Source of the DNA: Torreya grandis
Taxonomy: Eukaryota > Streptophyta > Pinopsida > Cupressales > Taxaceae
Assembly: GCA_037957365.1 (NCBI GenBank)
Contig: JARHVA010005357.1
Span: forward strand, 1 to 64,000
DNA length: 64,000 nt
Reading direction: 5' to 3'
Positions 38,283 through 50,679 of this stretch are shown one piece after another. Within the stretch, counting starts at the first letter, position 1. Each line of letters starts with the position of its first letter. The notes below the pieces were generated by a model, which saw only the letters and a program-made list of their open reading frames with translations, did not search any database and was not told the DNA's origin. Both the position numbers and the translations under genes were made by a program.

Positions 38283-39424
38283 TAATAAATAGAAGCTGAT
38301 TCAAAATTAGATGTAATTCTCTTGACCAAAAGGAATAATGAGAGTCACCATGGACCTTTACCTTCTACCTCATTTAGATGTCAACTCAAGTATGTAGACT
38401 TGATATGATGACATCATTGTATGTGCACACTCAATATCTAATTTGACATTTTGTTAATTGTATCTAATATGTTAAAGTGTAGTAAATGAAATTATTGAAA
38501 TAAAACATAAACAAAGTACTATGAAATAAATGCTTGTATTGTAATTTTACTTAAATAAATCTAAGAATATAAATACACAATTCAAAATTAAATCACATAA
38601 TGAATAAAGAAATCAAATAACATGTTTAGATATTAAATTGGGTTGGATTATTGATGTAAGGCTTCCAAAGGGGGCCCTTCTTCCTTCCATCTTCTAGATT
38701 AAATCCTTCCTCTCACAACACTTAATTAAAATTAGAAATGCTTGTTCATATTAATCAAAACTATAGCAATGAATTACAGTAGGAAGTTACAATGATTATT
38801 ATTTGAAAACATGTACTTAGGATAATCTCTAATCAGCATCTACTACATCTCCACTCTATAGTTGCATATTTATATACCACAAGAGATTGTTTTATGTAAA
38901 ATAATATACATATTATATTATAAGATACATTCAATTTAGGATAACCAAAATTGGTTCTTTTCACTACAGTCGTCATTCATGGGAATTTTTCAATATTGTT
39001 GTAAGACAAACAAGGTTATTTCATTATTCAACCACTTCCTTATTAAACTCCATGGAGGTTAGATTCATTTTTATGAGTCAGTTGGATGAGAATCAAAATT
39101 TATTCATTTGTTGCTTTGGTCATGTAGTGGCTACAGGATGGTCTATGTAATGAGATTATTTTGCTATAGGACATCATGTGCTATATACCTATCTATCCAA
39201 AACATCCTTAAAACACATTATAAAAAAACATCTTAAAGTAATAGATAACCATAATATGTTTAATTCCAATACATAATTCTAACTATTTCAAAGAGTATAG
39301 AAACATAATGCTAAATGGCTTATGAAAGTAGGAAACTGTATGAAAAAGTGTTCAAAAACATGGTTAACAAGAAGGATGAGTATAATAGATAGACATAATA
39401 ACATGACATTTATGGGGCTCATCA
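38283..39424 (-). repeat. E2 5' LTR, copy B (1142 bp)
   Basis: Plus-strand start TAATAAATAG (decayed from TGACTAGTAG as in the 3' LTR), end CTCATCA. Collinear with 27537-28684 and about 11% diverged in a 160-base sample. Confidence 0.88.
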
Positions 39425-39429
39425 AGGTT
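39425..39429. other. E2 target site duplication, right (AGGTT)
   Basis: Matches 27532-27536 exactly. Confidence 0.92.
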
Positions 39430-40186
39430 CACTTGGATTATTTTCTAACCTTTCTCAAGGTCATTTCTACTATAGTCCATATAGACATCCTAAGTAAATC
39501 TCCATACATAGCCATGGTTTTAGAAAGAAGGAGAGAGGAGAATCCCTTTGAGGGTTTTGGCTAATTGCCTCTTCTTACTAGTGAAACCATATTGAAAACC
39601 TATAAGGATTTAGTTTTATACCAATAAATGTGTCTCAAAATTCCACCTATAGGCTTATGATCATGTGTTCAAAAGATACATAGTCCATATAGTAGCCTAT
39701 AAGGTATGAAGGATATGAAGATATTTACCTTGGTTTCTATATAACTTTGTTGAGATCTTTGTGATGATGACCAAAGTGTGTAAGATCATTGAGGTATATG
39801 GATTTATTATGAAGTTACTTTCAAACCCTCAAAATCACCTCAAGGTCTATCATAGCCTAATACATCCACCTACAACCACCTTTTGGTTTAGACAATGAAT
39901 TGGAGTTCAAAATGGATTTAATTTTGTTTGACAAGAGGTTAGAATTCATTAAGATTTTGTGACCAAGATGACATAATGATAATATTGAAAACTAATAGAT
40001 GAATTGGTTTTCCTCTATAGAGGGATTATTTTCAATTTTTTGGAGATAATCAATGAAGGTAGGCCTATATCCAATATAGGTTTTTCAATATTATGGGAGT
40101 GTTTGACAAGTATAAGGGAATGATATTCAGCCTCTTAAACACCTCACAATATTTTTCACACTCCAAACTTCATGCAAACTCCATAG
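39430..40186. other. Unassigned 0.76 kb between E2 and E3
   Basis: By nesting logic this should continue the E1 sequence into which E2 inserted. I find no coding frame and no match to other parts of the window. Confidence 0.5.
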
Positions 40187-40191
40187 TCAGT
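40187..40191. other. E3 target site duplication, left (TCAGT)
   Basis: TCAGT before the left LTR against ACAGT at 57992-57996 after the right LTR; four of five bases agree. Confidence 0.65.
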
Positions 40192-41597
40192 TGTTTCACT
40201 AATTTTTGTCTATTTTAAGTCTAAAGGAAAACAAAAAGGAGGATGGGGATAAGTGATTATAAAAAACCTAGATTGGTTTGCACACCATATTCAGACATTG
40301 TGAGCACTCTTCTTTGGCTAGGGAGGACTACCTGCAAGTAAGAAAGCACTAACACAAGATGTTTATTAGTAGTTTAATGAGTGGGATACCAAGCTAAGTG
40401 CTTATTCTAAGAAGTGTGAAACTTCCTTAGAGATGATAGTCCACTTTTGAGAGAGAAAAGAATAATAAATCACTAAAAGAGAGGTAAAGAGAGAGTGAAA
40501 GAGAGATAAGACTACCATTATTAATAACCTATATGTAGCAAAGAGTGATATGGTATAGGTGATGTACTCTATTTGTATTTTAGAAGTTGCTTGGGTAGGT
40601 TTTAAAGAGGTTAGGGAACCCATAGTTACTGACATTGGTAGGGTAGTGACCGATATTGATTATACTACTGAGGTCGGTAGTGAGGTGACTAATGTTAGCT
40701 AGGCTGTCGAGGTTAGTAGGGGCAATAATTATTTGAGAGCTTAAAAAAGGCTTTTTTAGGTCTAGGAAATGGTTTAGATCAGGTCTGGGAGGTTGGGAGA
40801 GTTATGGGAGAGAGATTATGGTTTGGGTAGATTTGGTCAGAGGTTTTGGTGTGTCAAGTTAAGGGGAAACAAGTGAGGAAGCTTTGTAACTCCCTCACAG
40901 GGGTTCGATCAAAAGTGTATAAAGAAATGCATAATATATATAAATAAATAGTAGAATAGATGTTTAAAAGACCTATAAGATGAGTGATGTACTTAGTTAT
41001 GGTTACCAAATGATATGTGTTAGATTGATCATCCCTATTAGGGAGTCTAAACCTAAATACCTGAATAGAGAGAATAAGTGGGTGTTGTTGGTCCTCAAGA
41101 GCTTAGTTGTTGATTGTGATTAACTTATGCAAGATGACTTTAAGATAAGATGTCAAAAATAGAATACCCAAAGCTTGAATGTGAGTAAGAATGATTTTTC
41201 TTAATTTTTGGTAAACCCTTACTATTTTTGGCTTGTTTTCTATTGTCTCTTGTGCCAAGTGTGACACCCATTATAAAATGGTAAAAATAAGAGGTTAGGA
41301 AAGAGGTAGTTGATTAGGAATTTTGTTTGGAAGTGGTAATAAGTTTTGGGTAGTAAGGATGAGGGGACCAGGTCTTGAGGTGACTCATTAGGTGAGAATT
41401 AGTCATAGGGTGAGGTGGCCAGGTAAGGTGGCAACAAGGGTTTTTAATTAGGTTAACTAAGTATTTTAAATTAATTAAACGTGTGAGGGGTAAAAGCATG
41501 GGTTAGGGAGATTGATTTTTATTATTGAAAGGGGCTTAAGGGGGGTTCTGACATAGGGAGTTACACACATGTGTGTGACATAATTTTGGAGTCTACA
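40192..41597 (-). repeat. E3 3' LTR (1406 bp)
   Basis: Plus-strand ends TGTTTCACTAA...GTCTACA. Collinear with 56480-57991 but lacks about 100 bases found there at about 57500-57600. Contains a GATGTCGGT-like cluster at about 40630-40720. Confidence 0.92.
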
Positions 41598-41612
41598 TTT
41601 ACCCATTTTTGT
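41598..41612 (-). other. E3 polypurine tract
   Basis: The minus strand reads acaaaaatgggtaaa immediately before the LTR start TGTAGAC. It is purine-rich and placed as required for plus-strand priming. Confidence 0.7.
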
Positions 41613-43589
41613 CTTATAATTTTCACTCAAAATTTTACAAGACAAAAATGGGAGTTAAATGCTCCAAGTATTGGATGAGGTATCCCCCCTCACAATGGGA
41701 ATCAATAGAGGAGAAATTAGAATCAAGTACTGGTTTGATAAAAAGGTAATTGGGTGAATGGTGGAGAATTGAGTATCACTCTATATGTGTATACTACAAT
41801 GAACTATAGTTGACAAAGTCAAAAACATGTAGGGTTAAAGAGGACTTAAATAGATGTAACCAAAGCATAGCTTGTAAGTGATAGCTGATAGGTTAAAATA
41901 ATTAAAGTTGTAGCTGTAATGGTCAATGTGTCCCAGGTATCCAAGGTAGGAAGTACCCCTAGGAAAAAAAAAAGGTTGAAGGTGATAGGATGAGCTTGGT
42001 TACCATCCAAAACACTTAATATATATGTGTGTTCATAATAGCCAACTATAGTAGAATATCATGAATAGCATAAGTGGTTAATACAATTAATGTAAGGTTG
42101 GTGAAAAAAGGGTCAATGAGTAAGGATATATTTGTGATCTCCAAGAAAAGTCATCATGGGTGAAGTTTTAAGTGATCTCTAATGGTGTTTGTCATGGTTG
42201 GGGAGATATATGGGATCCACAATTACCATAATATATGGGTAAAGTTCAAAAATCTATAGATTGATTGGTTGGGGAAAACATTATTGGAATGGTGCTAACA
42301 ATGATGACATTACCAATATTGATAATATAATGTGTCAAAATTGGCAAACTTAGGGAAACATTGCTGATGTCGGTCTATGTAAGCATCGATGTTGGCATAT
42401 TAGGTCAAGAATGCTGACATTGGTGGCTGACCAAACCTAAAAAAAGGGGGTTTGGTAGCTAACCAAACTCATTTGCAACTTTTTTGATTTGAGAGAATAA
42501 ATAGAGCTTGTAGAGTGATTTGAGGTGAAATCTCAAAGAGTGGAGCTAATGGGAGGTGTATCACCATAAGATCTAGTGGTACCAGCCATGAGGAGATGGA
42601 GAGATGAGGTAAGAGTCTCTACTAGTTGGTTTGAAGTTTGACTTTGGTATTTGTAATATTTAGGCTAATTGAGAGGTAGGGGTATAAAAAATGTTAGTAG
42701 AGGGGTAGAAAATAGGGTAGGGTAGTTATAGGATAAGTTACAGGGTTTTTTGGGTAGGGTTTTAGGTGAAATGGGTAAGTTTGGGTTTGGGTCATTTAGC
42801 CTTGGGGTCGAACTAGTCATTGACATTAGCAAGGTCCACCAATGTTGATCAACATGACACCAAGGTCAAAAAGTGCATGTTGATGTTAGCCTATACTAAG
42901 GCCTATAAAGCACTGATGTCAACATTAATGCCAACATCAGTGACTGTAATAAAGTAGAAAAATAGGAGAAAGTGTGAGTGTGGATCCCTAGTGGAAGTGG
43001 CCAACTAGCCCAATGGCAAAGCTAGCCTCAGAAGACCCTATGTCAATTGAGTGCTGCCTACATAACCTGATGTAGGGCCTCAGGCCAATGTAGTTCTCCT
43101 AGAGACTAGGAAAAAGATCTAAAAAAGTGTGATAAGGAAAATGGGTAAAAAGGTAAGTCAAGATAGGTTGAGAGGTATAGGGATTAAAAGATGGGTCATA
43201 GTGTCAAGAGTTAGGGATATAGGTCATAAGGCCTAGAGTTGTGATAGGTAGGTAGGCCTAAGGTAGAAAGAGAGAGGTAGTGAAGCCTAGGGTAGTTAGT
43301 GAGGTGGGTATATGGCCAAGATAACCTCAGAAGACCCTATGTTGATTGAGTGCTACTTACATATCCTGATTTAGGGCCTCATACCAATGTAGTTCTCCTA
43401 GAGATAAGGGGAAAATGTGGTGATAGAGTATATTAAAAGGTATGTGACTTGAGTTGTGTGTGTATGGATGTAGGTGAGGATGGAGTTGACATTATAAGAT
43501 CATATACTGAGGCTATTGACATTTATAAGGAGGGATGTCAATCCAGATGAGTGAGATCACATGGTGGTTGTGGGGTTAGGAGGAGTGTG
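41613..43589. other. E3 3' region, largely non-coding
   Basis: About 2 kb between the PPT and the PMD frame. GATGTCGGT-like words cluster at about 42300-42440 and again at about 42820-42960. A ~100 bp stretch ('agaagaccctatgtcaattgagtgctgcctacat...' type) at about 43030-43110 recurs at about 43325-43410, a local direct repeat about 296 bp apart. No frame is recognised. Confidence 0.6.
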
Positions 43590-44480
43590 ATGGTACTATT
43601 GAGTCACCTATGATGTGTCCTTGATGATAGCATTGATTGAGAGGTGGGATCACACCATTAACACCTTTTATATACTGACCAGAGAGTTAATAGTAACTCA
43701 AGAAGATATGTATCATATTTTATGGCTACCACTTCATGGTGAGGATCTCTTTGCATGCTCAAGAGAGGAGCATGATATACATATGGCCATGTTATATGGA
43801 GAGCATGTTAGTGAGGTGACCTACCATTCATCAAGTTTTTTGTATGTGCCACTCTATATAGCTAATGAGGAGCAACATCATTTGAGCATCCTAATGATGA
43901 TCAAGATCATGGTGTATGCATTACCATATGCAAATGGTGGGAGATTTCTAATTGCATTGACAGGTGTGCTTGCATAGATGGTTGAGTAGTGGATCATTTT
44001 TCGTAGGGTCTAGTATTTTTGGCACAGTTATATAAAGAGATATGGGGTTTGAGGCTATGATGATGATACAATTTGTGTGTTGGCCATCTATTACAATATT
44101 GGGCATATGAGCACATCATGGTGACATGACCATTGAGGTTACCTACCATGATCATAGCTAGCTTCAAGCTTAGGTTTAGATGGTAGAGAGAGGGCATAAT
44201 ATAGACTTGAGTAGATGGTGTGGTGTAAGACATTACTTATTATAAGTGCATGATTAAGGGCTTCATCCTTGTAGATATTTTGTGGACACTATATCTAACA
44301 TACCCAATTTTTTGATGATAGGCATAGTAGCATATGGGTTTTTAGAGCTCACTATGGGTTAGGGGCACATGAGATGGTGAGTTAGAGATGGTACCTATGG
44401 CACAAGTTATGAGGTATTTTGGTCTACTATAGGATATTCCTCCTGCCTTCCCTTGATATAAGAGGGATGACATAGAGGCA
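43590..44480 (+). pseudogene. Plant mobile domain (PMD) protein remnant, antisense within E3
   Basis: The open core (43615-43977, 120 codons) begins VSLMIALIERWDHTINTFY, continues with LTRELIVTQEDMYHILWLP and ends with NGGRFLIALTGVLA. This matches the opening of the plant mobile domain ('L..ALVERW.pet.TFHlp.GE.TiTLeDv...lgLpv.G'). After the stop, other frames continue the family: an IIFRRV..FWHSY piece near 44000, and VPMAQVMRYFGLLQDIPPAFP near 44390-44450, which mirrors the 'W....RVlRQFG..Q.IP' end of PMD. A Gly/Ser/Arg-rich open frame (44558-44848) may be its tail. PMD proteins (MAIN/MAIL family) act in plant gene and transposon silencing, and PMD copies are known inside plant transposons. 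Here the frame runs opposite to E3 pol. It is broken by stops. Confidence 0.78.
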
Positions 44481-45303
44481 CCCCTACCATTATTATAGGT
44501 GATAGATGGGCCAAATTTTGAGGAGCTACCAATAGGGCTAGGTGTGGGAGACCTAGGGTGTATAAAATCCTATATAGCTTGGTGGGTAGGGTTACATCTC
44601 ATGGTGGAGGTTATGAATCCACCACTAAATTTACAGGGGTTGGTGAGAGAGAGGGATATAGCGGTATAGGCCTAAGATGTAGTTGTACAGTCTTGAGATA
44701 TAGCCCAAACATAGGTTTTAGCCTTATATGGGTAGGTGGTGATGTTATAGGGTTAGATTGGGGCACTACAAGGCTAGGTTACAATACTACAAGGCCAGGT
44801 TATAGTTTTATAGGCTCAAGTGATTACAGTGATAGTAGAGAGAGATAGTTTGAGAGAAGCAAGTTAGGCTCCTCCTCCTCCACCACCACAAGGACTAGTA
44901 TAGGTTGGGTCATAATTAGGTACTATGTGATCTCCATATCCTATATCTCTAGTGAGATATTTAACCACCCTAGATGACATTGCCTACTATGAGAGGGTGA
45001 TTAGAGATTTCCCATAGATTCAAAGATATTTAGAGTTTAGAGAGTGTGAAAGGTCATTGTCATGTGCCATGGCTTCCAGCTCATGTAGATTCACATGTGT
45101 AGAGAGTAGTGATGACATTGATTCCTCATGACCATGTGAATAGCCTCAAGGACCTTGAGTGTTAGAGTTTTGCTAGTTTTGATTATACTTGTTATATGTA
45201 TATTGGCCTGTGAGTCAAAGATGCAAGATGTGTATTATGAGAGAGAGAGAGATATGATGTTATTATGATGTAGATGATGATTATTTTGATCACTCACACA
45301 TAG

Positions 45304-45323
45304 ACACACACACACACACACAC

Positions 45324-45364
<41 letters not shown>

Positions 45365-45391
45365 GACACACACACACACACACACACACAT
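45304..45391. repeat. Compound (CA)n-(TA)n-(CA)n microsatellite
   Basis: CA run at about 45304-45324, TA run at about 45326-45358, then CA run at about 45360-45391, separated by single-base breaks (cagata, atagacacagac). Confidence 0.96.
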
Positions 45392-46180
45392 ACATAAGAT
45401 GTTCATTTATTGCTATGTTGAGATGTGTTGATTGTGATTATGATGATGATATGGATGATGATTATTTTATGCTATGTCAATTTGATGTTAATTCTAATCA
45501 TGTTAGTTTAGTTAGACTAGCCTTTCCCATATATGTGATGGTATATGCATAGTTAATTGATTAGTTTCATGTTAGCATTTTTCCATATTTCATGATGGTG
45601 TATGCTGAAAATGAATAAATTGGTTATGTTAGTTTATTTCAGCATTTTTTCATATTTGTGAGGTGTATGTGTAAAATAAATTGAGTAGGATTTGTTAGTG
45701 TTGGTTTGACATTGCTTCTTCATCTCAAATAGAGAGATTGACATGTGATGTGAATGGGAAAATAAAGATGCAAAATGCTCATGCATTGGTAAAGACCATA
45801 ATCAGAACATAAATAGGCTTAGGAAGATGAGCCTATTTCATGCCTTATATCTTTGAACCATTGTGTTTGTTAGAGAAGTGTCATGTTTACCTTATGTTAA
45901 GTGAGATTCATAGTCCCTTGAAAGAGTATGAGGGGAAAAAGGGTAAAATGAGGGAAAATTTTTGGTTAGCATAGCCTATAAAGTAGAGATGATATGCCCC
46001 TTTTGTGGGTGACTCAAGAGTTAATATAGACAATTCCATGACTTAGATTTTTTTTTGTTTGTGTAAGCTAATCAATGTGGGAAGCCTACAATGGGATTTT
46101 GTATGGATTAAGGTCGTATAAAGTTGTGAGAATCCTTTTTCATTTATTTTTCCCTTTGAGAACAAATCTTGGCTTAGACA

Positions 46181-46299
46181 TCCTTCAAGGGAGTGGTCTA
46201 AGCATTTATTTTTAATTTTAAATAGTTGTCCTTCAAGGGAGCAGTCTATTGATAATAACAAAGGGAAGTTATGTAGTTGTCCTTCAAGGGAGCAATCTA
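46181..46299. repeat. Three spaced copies of a CCTTCAAGG palindrome-bearing 20-mer
   Basis: tccttcaagggagtggtcta (46181), tccttcaagggagcagtcta (46229) and tccttcaagggagcaatcta (46280), spaced 48 and 51 bp. CCTT-c-AAGG is a 9 bp palindrome at the centre of the conserved part. Confidence 0.85.
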
Positions 46300-46649
46300 C
46301 ATTGAGAAGTATGACCTAAGACTTTATAACTTTTTCAAATATCCCATTTTTTTTACTTTTATTCATGGAAAAGACTATAGAGGCTTAGGAGATTTCCACT
46401 TTGAGGGAAAAACCATACCAATGTATAAGTTAACTAAGTGTATAGGAGTAAGGGTGAAGAGGAAGGGAAATGAATGTAATATGGGTGCTCAAGGGATAAG
46501 CTCAAGTTAAACATGAAGTAAAACAATGCTTTATTTAAGGAAAGAATGGTCATAGGTGTAAGTCATTTAAAGGCTTAGGTTCTGGTCTTCCTTCAAGAGA
46601 AGACAAGTGATAAGTTCATGAGCCATACTTATGAGTTATGATATAAGGT

Positions 46650-49600
46650 CTAAGCCAATTAGGATCAAACTTACCCCATTTGCTTTTCTCCATGTTTATC
46701 ATGTGTTGATTTTATTTTAAGATGAGATCTCCTATATTGAAATCTCACTCTTTGAGATTTTTATTATAAGATCTTTTGATATGCTCTTGATAGATTTATA
46801 GGTGATTGAGGGATATGAGATGATGTTCATCAAATAATTCAAGTTGAGCCAAACATTCTTGGCAAAAATCATCATAAGTATTTCTTGTAGAGAAATTAAA
46901 AGAGAAGGAATCTAGACCTTAAGAGGCAAAACAAACTCCATCCCATATACCAATGAAAAAGGTGTAATACCTATAGGAGTTTGGATGCTAGTGCAGTAAA
47001 CCCATAAATTAAAAGGAATGTGTGTGTGTCAATCCTTGCCCGTATCATTGACTACCTTCAATAGAATATTGGTCAATGTTTTGTTAGAAGCTTATACTTG
47101 TCCATTAACTTGGGGATAATATTGTGATGAGAAGATTAATTTTATTCTAAATATATCACAAAGACTTTGAATAGTCTTTTTTTAAAAAGATTTACCATTA
47201 TCTATTATAATCTTATGACGGATACCAAAATGATAGATGATGTGATGGTTGATGAAGTCAATAATTTTCTTAGCTTTAGTGGAGATGAGATGGATGGCCT
47301 TGACACACTTGGTGAAATATTCTATGGAATTAATGATAGAATGATGATAGAGGGATGAATGAGGGTTAATCTTTCTAATTAGATCTAAGCCCCATTGAGA
47401 GAAGGGCCAAAAGTATTTGGTGACTTGTAATGCACAACTAGGAATGTGAAGGAGGTTATCATGTTGTTGACACTTGACATAATACCAAATGTAATAAACA
47501 TAGTTTTGATGAAGTGTGGGCCAATAATATCCAAGTCAAAGGATACATTTGGAAACTATGTGACCATTGAAATGCCCACCACAAATCCCATCATGGACTT
47601 CTTTAATAACAAAGGGAGTCTTAGTACTTGTGAGGCATCTAAGGAGAAGACCATCAAAACCTCACTTGTAGAGAATCCCCTAGTATGGTGTAACTATTGA
47701 AATGTTTTATAAATGCACATCTCCCATTATTGGAGAAATTAGATGAGGTAATAGATAAGGAAAGATAATCTGTGAGTTATTTGTACCATAAGTCATGTAG
47801 GTTAGCTATTACATTTCTGATAAAGAGGATGTTAGCTAAGACATAGGAGGGTAATGTTAAGTGATGCATGGTGACATATATTCTCAAGGAAAAGGATGAA
47901 GAGGGTATGTGTGAATCAAGTGAAGCCATCATGTCAGAAAACTTGTTTATAGATCGAGGAACAATTTGAAAAAGATAAGAGTTAAATGATCCCAAGAGTG
48001 TATCTACACAATGTTTATACCACTATAGAATTTAATTTTTGCATAGGTAGGAACCATTAGCTTGGTCAACCACTAGCTAAGAATCACTAAAAATGGTTAT
48101 GGATGTGATACCTAAGAAGAGATCTATTTGAAGTCCTAAAATCAAAGCCTCATATTCAAACATATTGTTAGTGCATTCAAAATCTACTTTAAATGACAAA
48201 GGTATAGGTTCACCATCTAGAGGAATAAGAATGAACCCTACACCCCCACCATGTTGACATTTAGATCCATCAAATAATATCATAATTTGATAGGAGATGT
48301 CAGTGGTAGAGAGCGTTACAATAGATTCATTAGGGAATTTGAGGTTTGAAGGTTGATTGTCAGACAAAGGGGTAGCAATTAAGTGCTCAGTGATTGTTTT
48401 CCCTTTAATAGACTTTTGATAAATGAATTCTAAGACAAATTCAATAAAAATCATGAGACACCAAGCTACATGTTGGTTGTGATATGGTTTGGAATGCATG
48501 TATTTGAGAGGATCAGTATGGGTGACCACAAAGGTTTTATGATTTATGAGATAATGCCAAAGCTTAGAGGCATAAATACCAATGCAAGGAAACGTTTTTT
48601 AGTATGGGTATATCAAGTCTCATAATCAATAAGTGTGTAGATTGTGTAATAAACTTCCTGCTCTTGATGTTGGTCATCTTGGTGTGCAATCATAACACAT
48701 AGAGAATGGTTTATTATAGAGATATATAAGTAGAAAGGATCATTTTCCTTAGGTGAAATAATAAATAGTGGGGAAAGGAGATATTGTTTAAGTGTGTCGA
48801 AATCCTCCTAAAAAATTGTATTTTAATGGAAGGATACATCCTTTTTGAGGAGATCATGAAAGGGTTGGTAACGATCTGACAGTTAGGAGATGAAGCGGTG
48901 AATTGACTAAAGTTTGCCTTGTAGGTTACAAAGTTGTTTGATATTAGTAGGTAGATGCATCTCTAGGATTTATCTAACCTTAGCAAGATCAACCTTGATA
49001 CCATGGAGAGAAATGATAAAACCTAAGATTTTATCAAAAAGAACACCAAGGACACATTTCTTTGGGTTTAGTCAAATGTTATATTGGAGGATATGGGAAA
49101 ATATAATTTCAAGAATTGTCAAGTGATCCTAATGAAGTTTAGACTTGCCAACTAAGTCATCCATGTAATCTTCCATAATTTTGTGTATGATATCATGGAA
49201 AATATAAGTCATGGTGCATTGGTAAGTTTAACCAGTGTTCTTCAGGCCAAAAGGCATAACCTAATAATAGAAATTCCCCTATAGGGTAATAAAGGTTATC
49301 TTGTATTGATATTTAAGAGTGACTAGGATCTTATTATATCTATAGAATCCATCCATAAGTGATATCATATCATGACCAACTATTAGATCAACAAGTTGGT
49401 CAATATTTGGCAATGGGAAATCATCTTTTGGATAGGCAAGGTTTTAATCATGATAGTCAGTGCAAATGTAGATTCCCCTCACTTTTGTGATAAGAACGAT
49501 ATTAGAAACCCAATGTGGCTAGTCGATGGGTTGGATAAAGTTTATAGAAATGAGGTATTAGAGCTCTTCTTTGATAAGGAGAGAAATATGAGGATGAATC

Positions 49601-49720
49601 TTATAAAGCTTTTGCTTAACAAGTTTAGCATCTTGATTGGTGACAATTTTATGGGTGATGATAGAGGGGTTAATACTAGGCATGTCATTTTAAGACCAAG
49701 AAAAGGCTTTGCTATGGTCA
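46650..49720 (-). pseudogene. pol: E3 pol: Tat-like RT-RNase H-aRNH-integrase (degenerate)
   Basis: Minus strand. RT (about 48900-49690) starts MPSINPSIITHKI, with HWVSNIVLITK, DYHD, YPKDDFPLPNIDQLVD, MPFGLKNTG and the catalytic YMDD in DYMDDLVGKSK (49156-49167). RNase H and connection: about 48400-48860 (TDPLKYMHSKPYHNQHVA, FVLEFIYQKSIKGKTI.EHL). The archaeal-type RNase H (about 48000-48290) keeps its D, E and D: ILFDGSKCQHGGGVGFILI, CTNNMFEYEALILGLQ and FSDS. Integrase (about 46650-47700) has YYPQVNGQV followed by ASNK, where the catalytic Glu codon is TAA (47092-47094), then WVYCTSIQTPIG and PFSLVYGMEFVLPLK. The piece 48077-48529 is open for 150 codons, the longest in the window. The order RT-RNH-aRNH-INT is the usual Tat order. 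Confidence 0.92.
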
Positions 49721-50679
49721 TTAAGAAATGTGGCATAATCAGCTTGCTCAGAGGAATCTAAAGAGTGACCAATCTTGAGGATGCGTGGGTTATCATGAGA
49801 GGGTAGGTTGATGTCAACGGTTTATTCATTTAACATAGCTTATGTTTTGGATGGGAGGATTATTGTATCTAGGAATCATCTACACCCATGTAGGTGAGAA
49901 TTCCATCATCATTTTGACATTGAATAGTGTTAATAGTTGGAAAGTATTCATCAATTATTTTAGGATGAATAAGAGGAAGGGACCTTATTTCCTTACCTTA
50001 ATTATAGGTAAGAGGCCCCAAATGGATGGAATTTATTTAAAAAAACTAGGAGGTATAGATACTTTCGATTTAGGAGGTGATGGTGGAGAAGAAGGTGGAG
50101 AAGGAGAGACTAGTTCTTTGATAATTGGTTCATGGGAGTTTTTAGTGAGTTTAGTTAGTTCATCATATCCCATTCCATGCCTCTTTTTGGAATTTTCAAT
50201 GGTGTTTCTAGTAGGATATTCAATAGGTGTATGGACACCTTGCTCATAATAATCCAAACTAAATCCTTTCTAGGCACACCTAAAAAGATAGGTGTGATTG
50301 AATCTAGGGTTACTCAAGAAAGAAAAGTCAGGTAAATGGTTGTGGTGAAGAAGATGGATTACTGACAGTGGGAGCTTGATCAATTCCCCATATGTGAAAT
50401 TAGTTTAAAGGTTAGGGGGGCCATAAGGAAGACCATCCTAATATGGGGATCATAATTTGGGTACATGTGAATCCTTCCATACTCTTGTGGAGTATATAAC
50501 ATATCAAGCATCAATAAACAATATTCACTGAGTGACAAACATTAAAAGGTCTCTTCTATGGGATATTTATTAGGAATTTGTGTTTTTGGTATTTATGTAA
50601 CCACAAGATTGGAGCTTGTAGAAGCTTTAGAAGTATCATATAAGTAAGATGATGTTTTCAATGGAATGATAGCATCATT

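Larger units (their letters stand above)
27537..39424 (-). mobile_element. E2, copy B: complete Athila-like Ty3/gypsy element (11.9 kb)
   Basis: Complete in structure. On the minus strand: 5' LTR (38283-39424), decayed tRNA-Asp-type PBS (38264-38281), gag (about 36000-37960), pol (about 32235-35990), spacer, ORF3 in the env position (about 29030-31180) and 3' LTR (27537-28684), with a perfect AGGTT target duplication. In a 160-base sample the two LTRs differ at about 18 sites (about 11%), so the insertion is clearly older than the block duplication (about 4%). All coding parts are broken. Confidence 0.93.
44849..46640. other. E3 region between PMD remnant and pol end
   Basis: Mostly non-coding. 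It includes a compound microsatellite at 45304-45391 and three copies of tccttcaagggagNNNtcta (46181, 46229, 46280). On the minus strand those copies read as SLEG-type peptide repeats, so this may be the degraded post-integrase part of E3. Nothing else is recognised. Confidence 0.6.

Noticed and set aside
49396..50249. Plus-strand frames of 121 and 135 codons at 49396-49761 and 49842-50249
   Set aside because: They lie opposite E3 RT and the RT-protease linker; the minus strand carries the RT motifs including YMDD.
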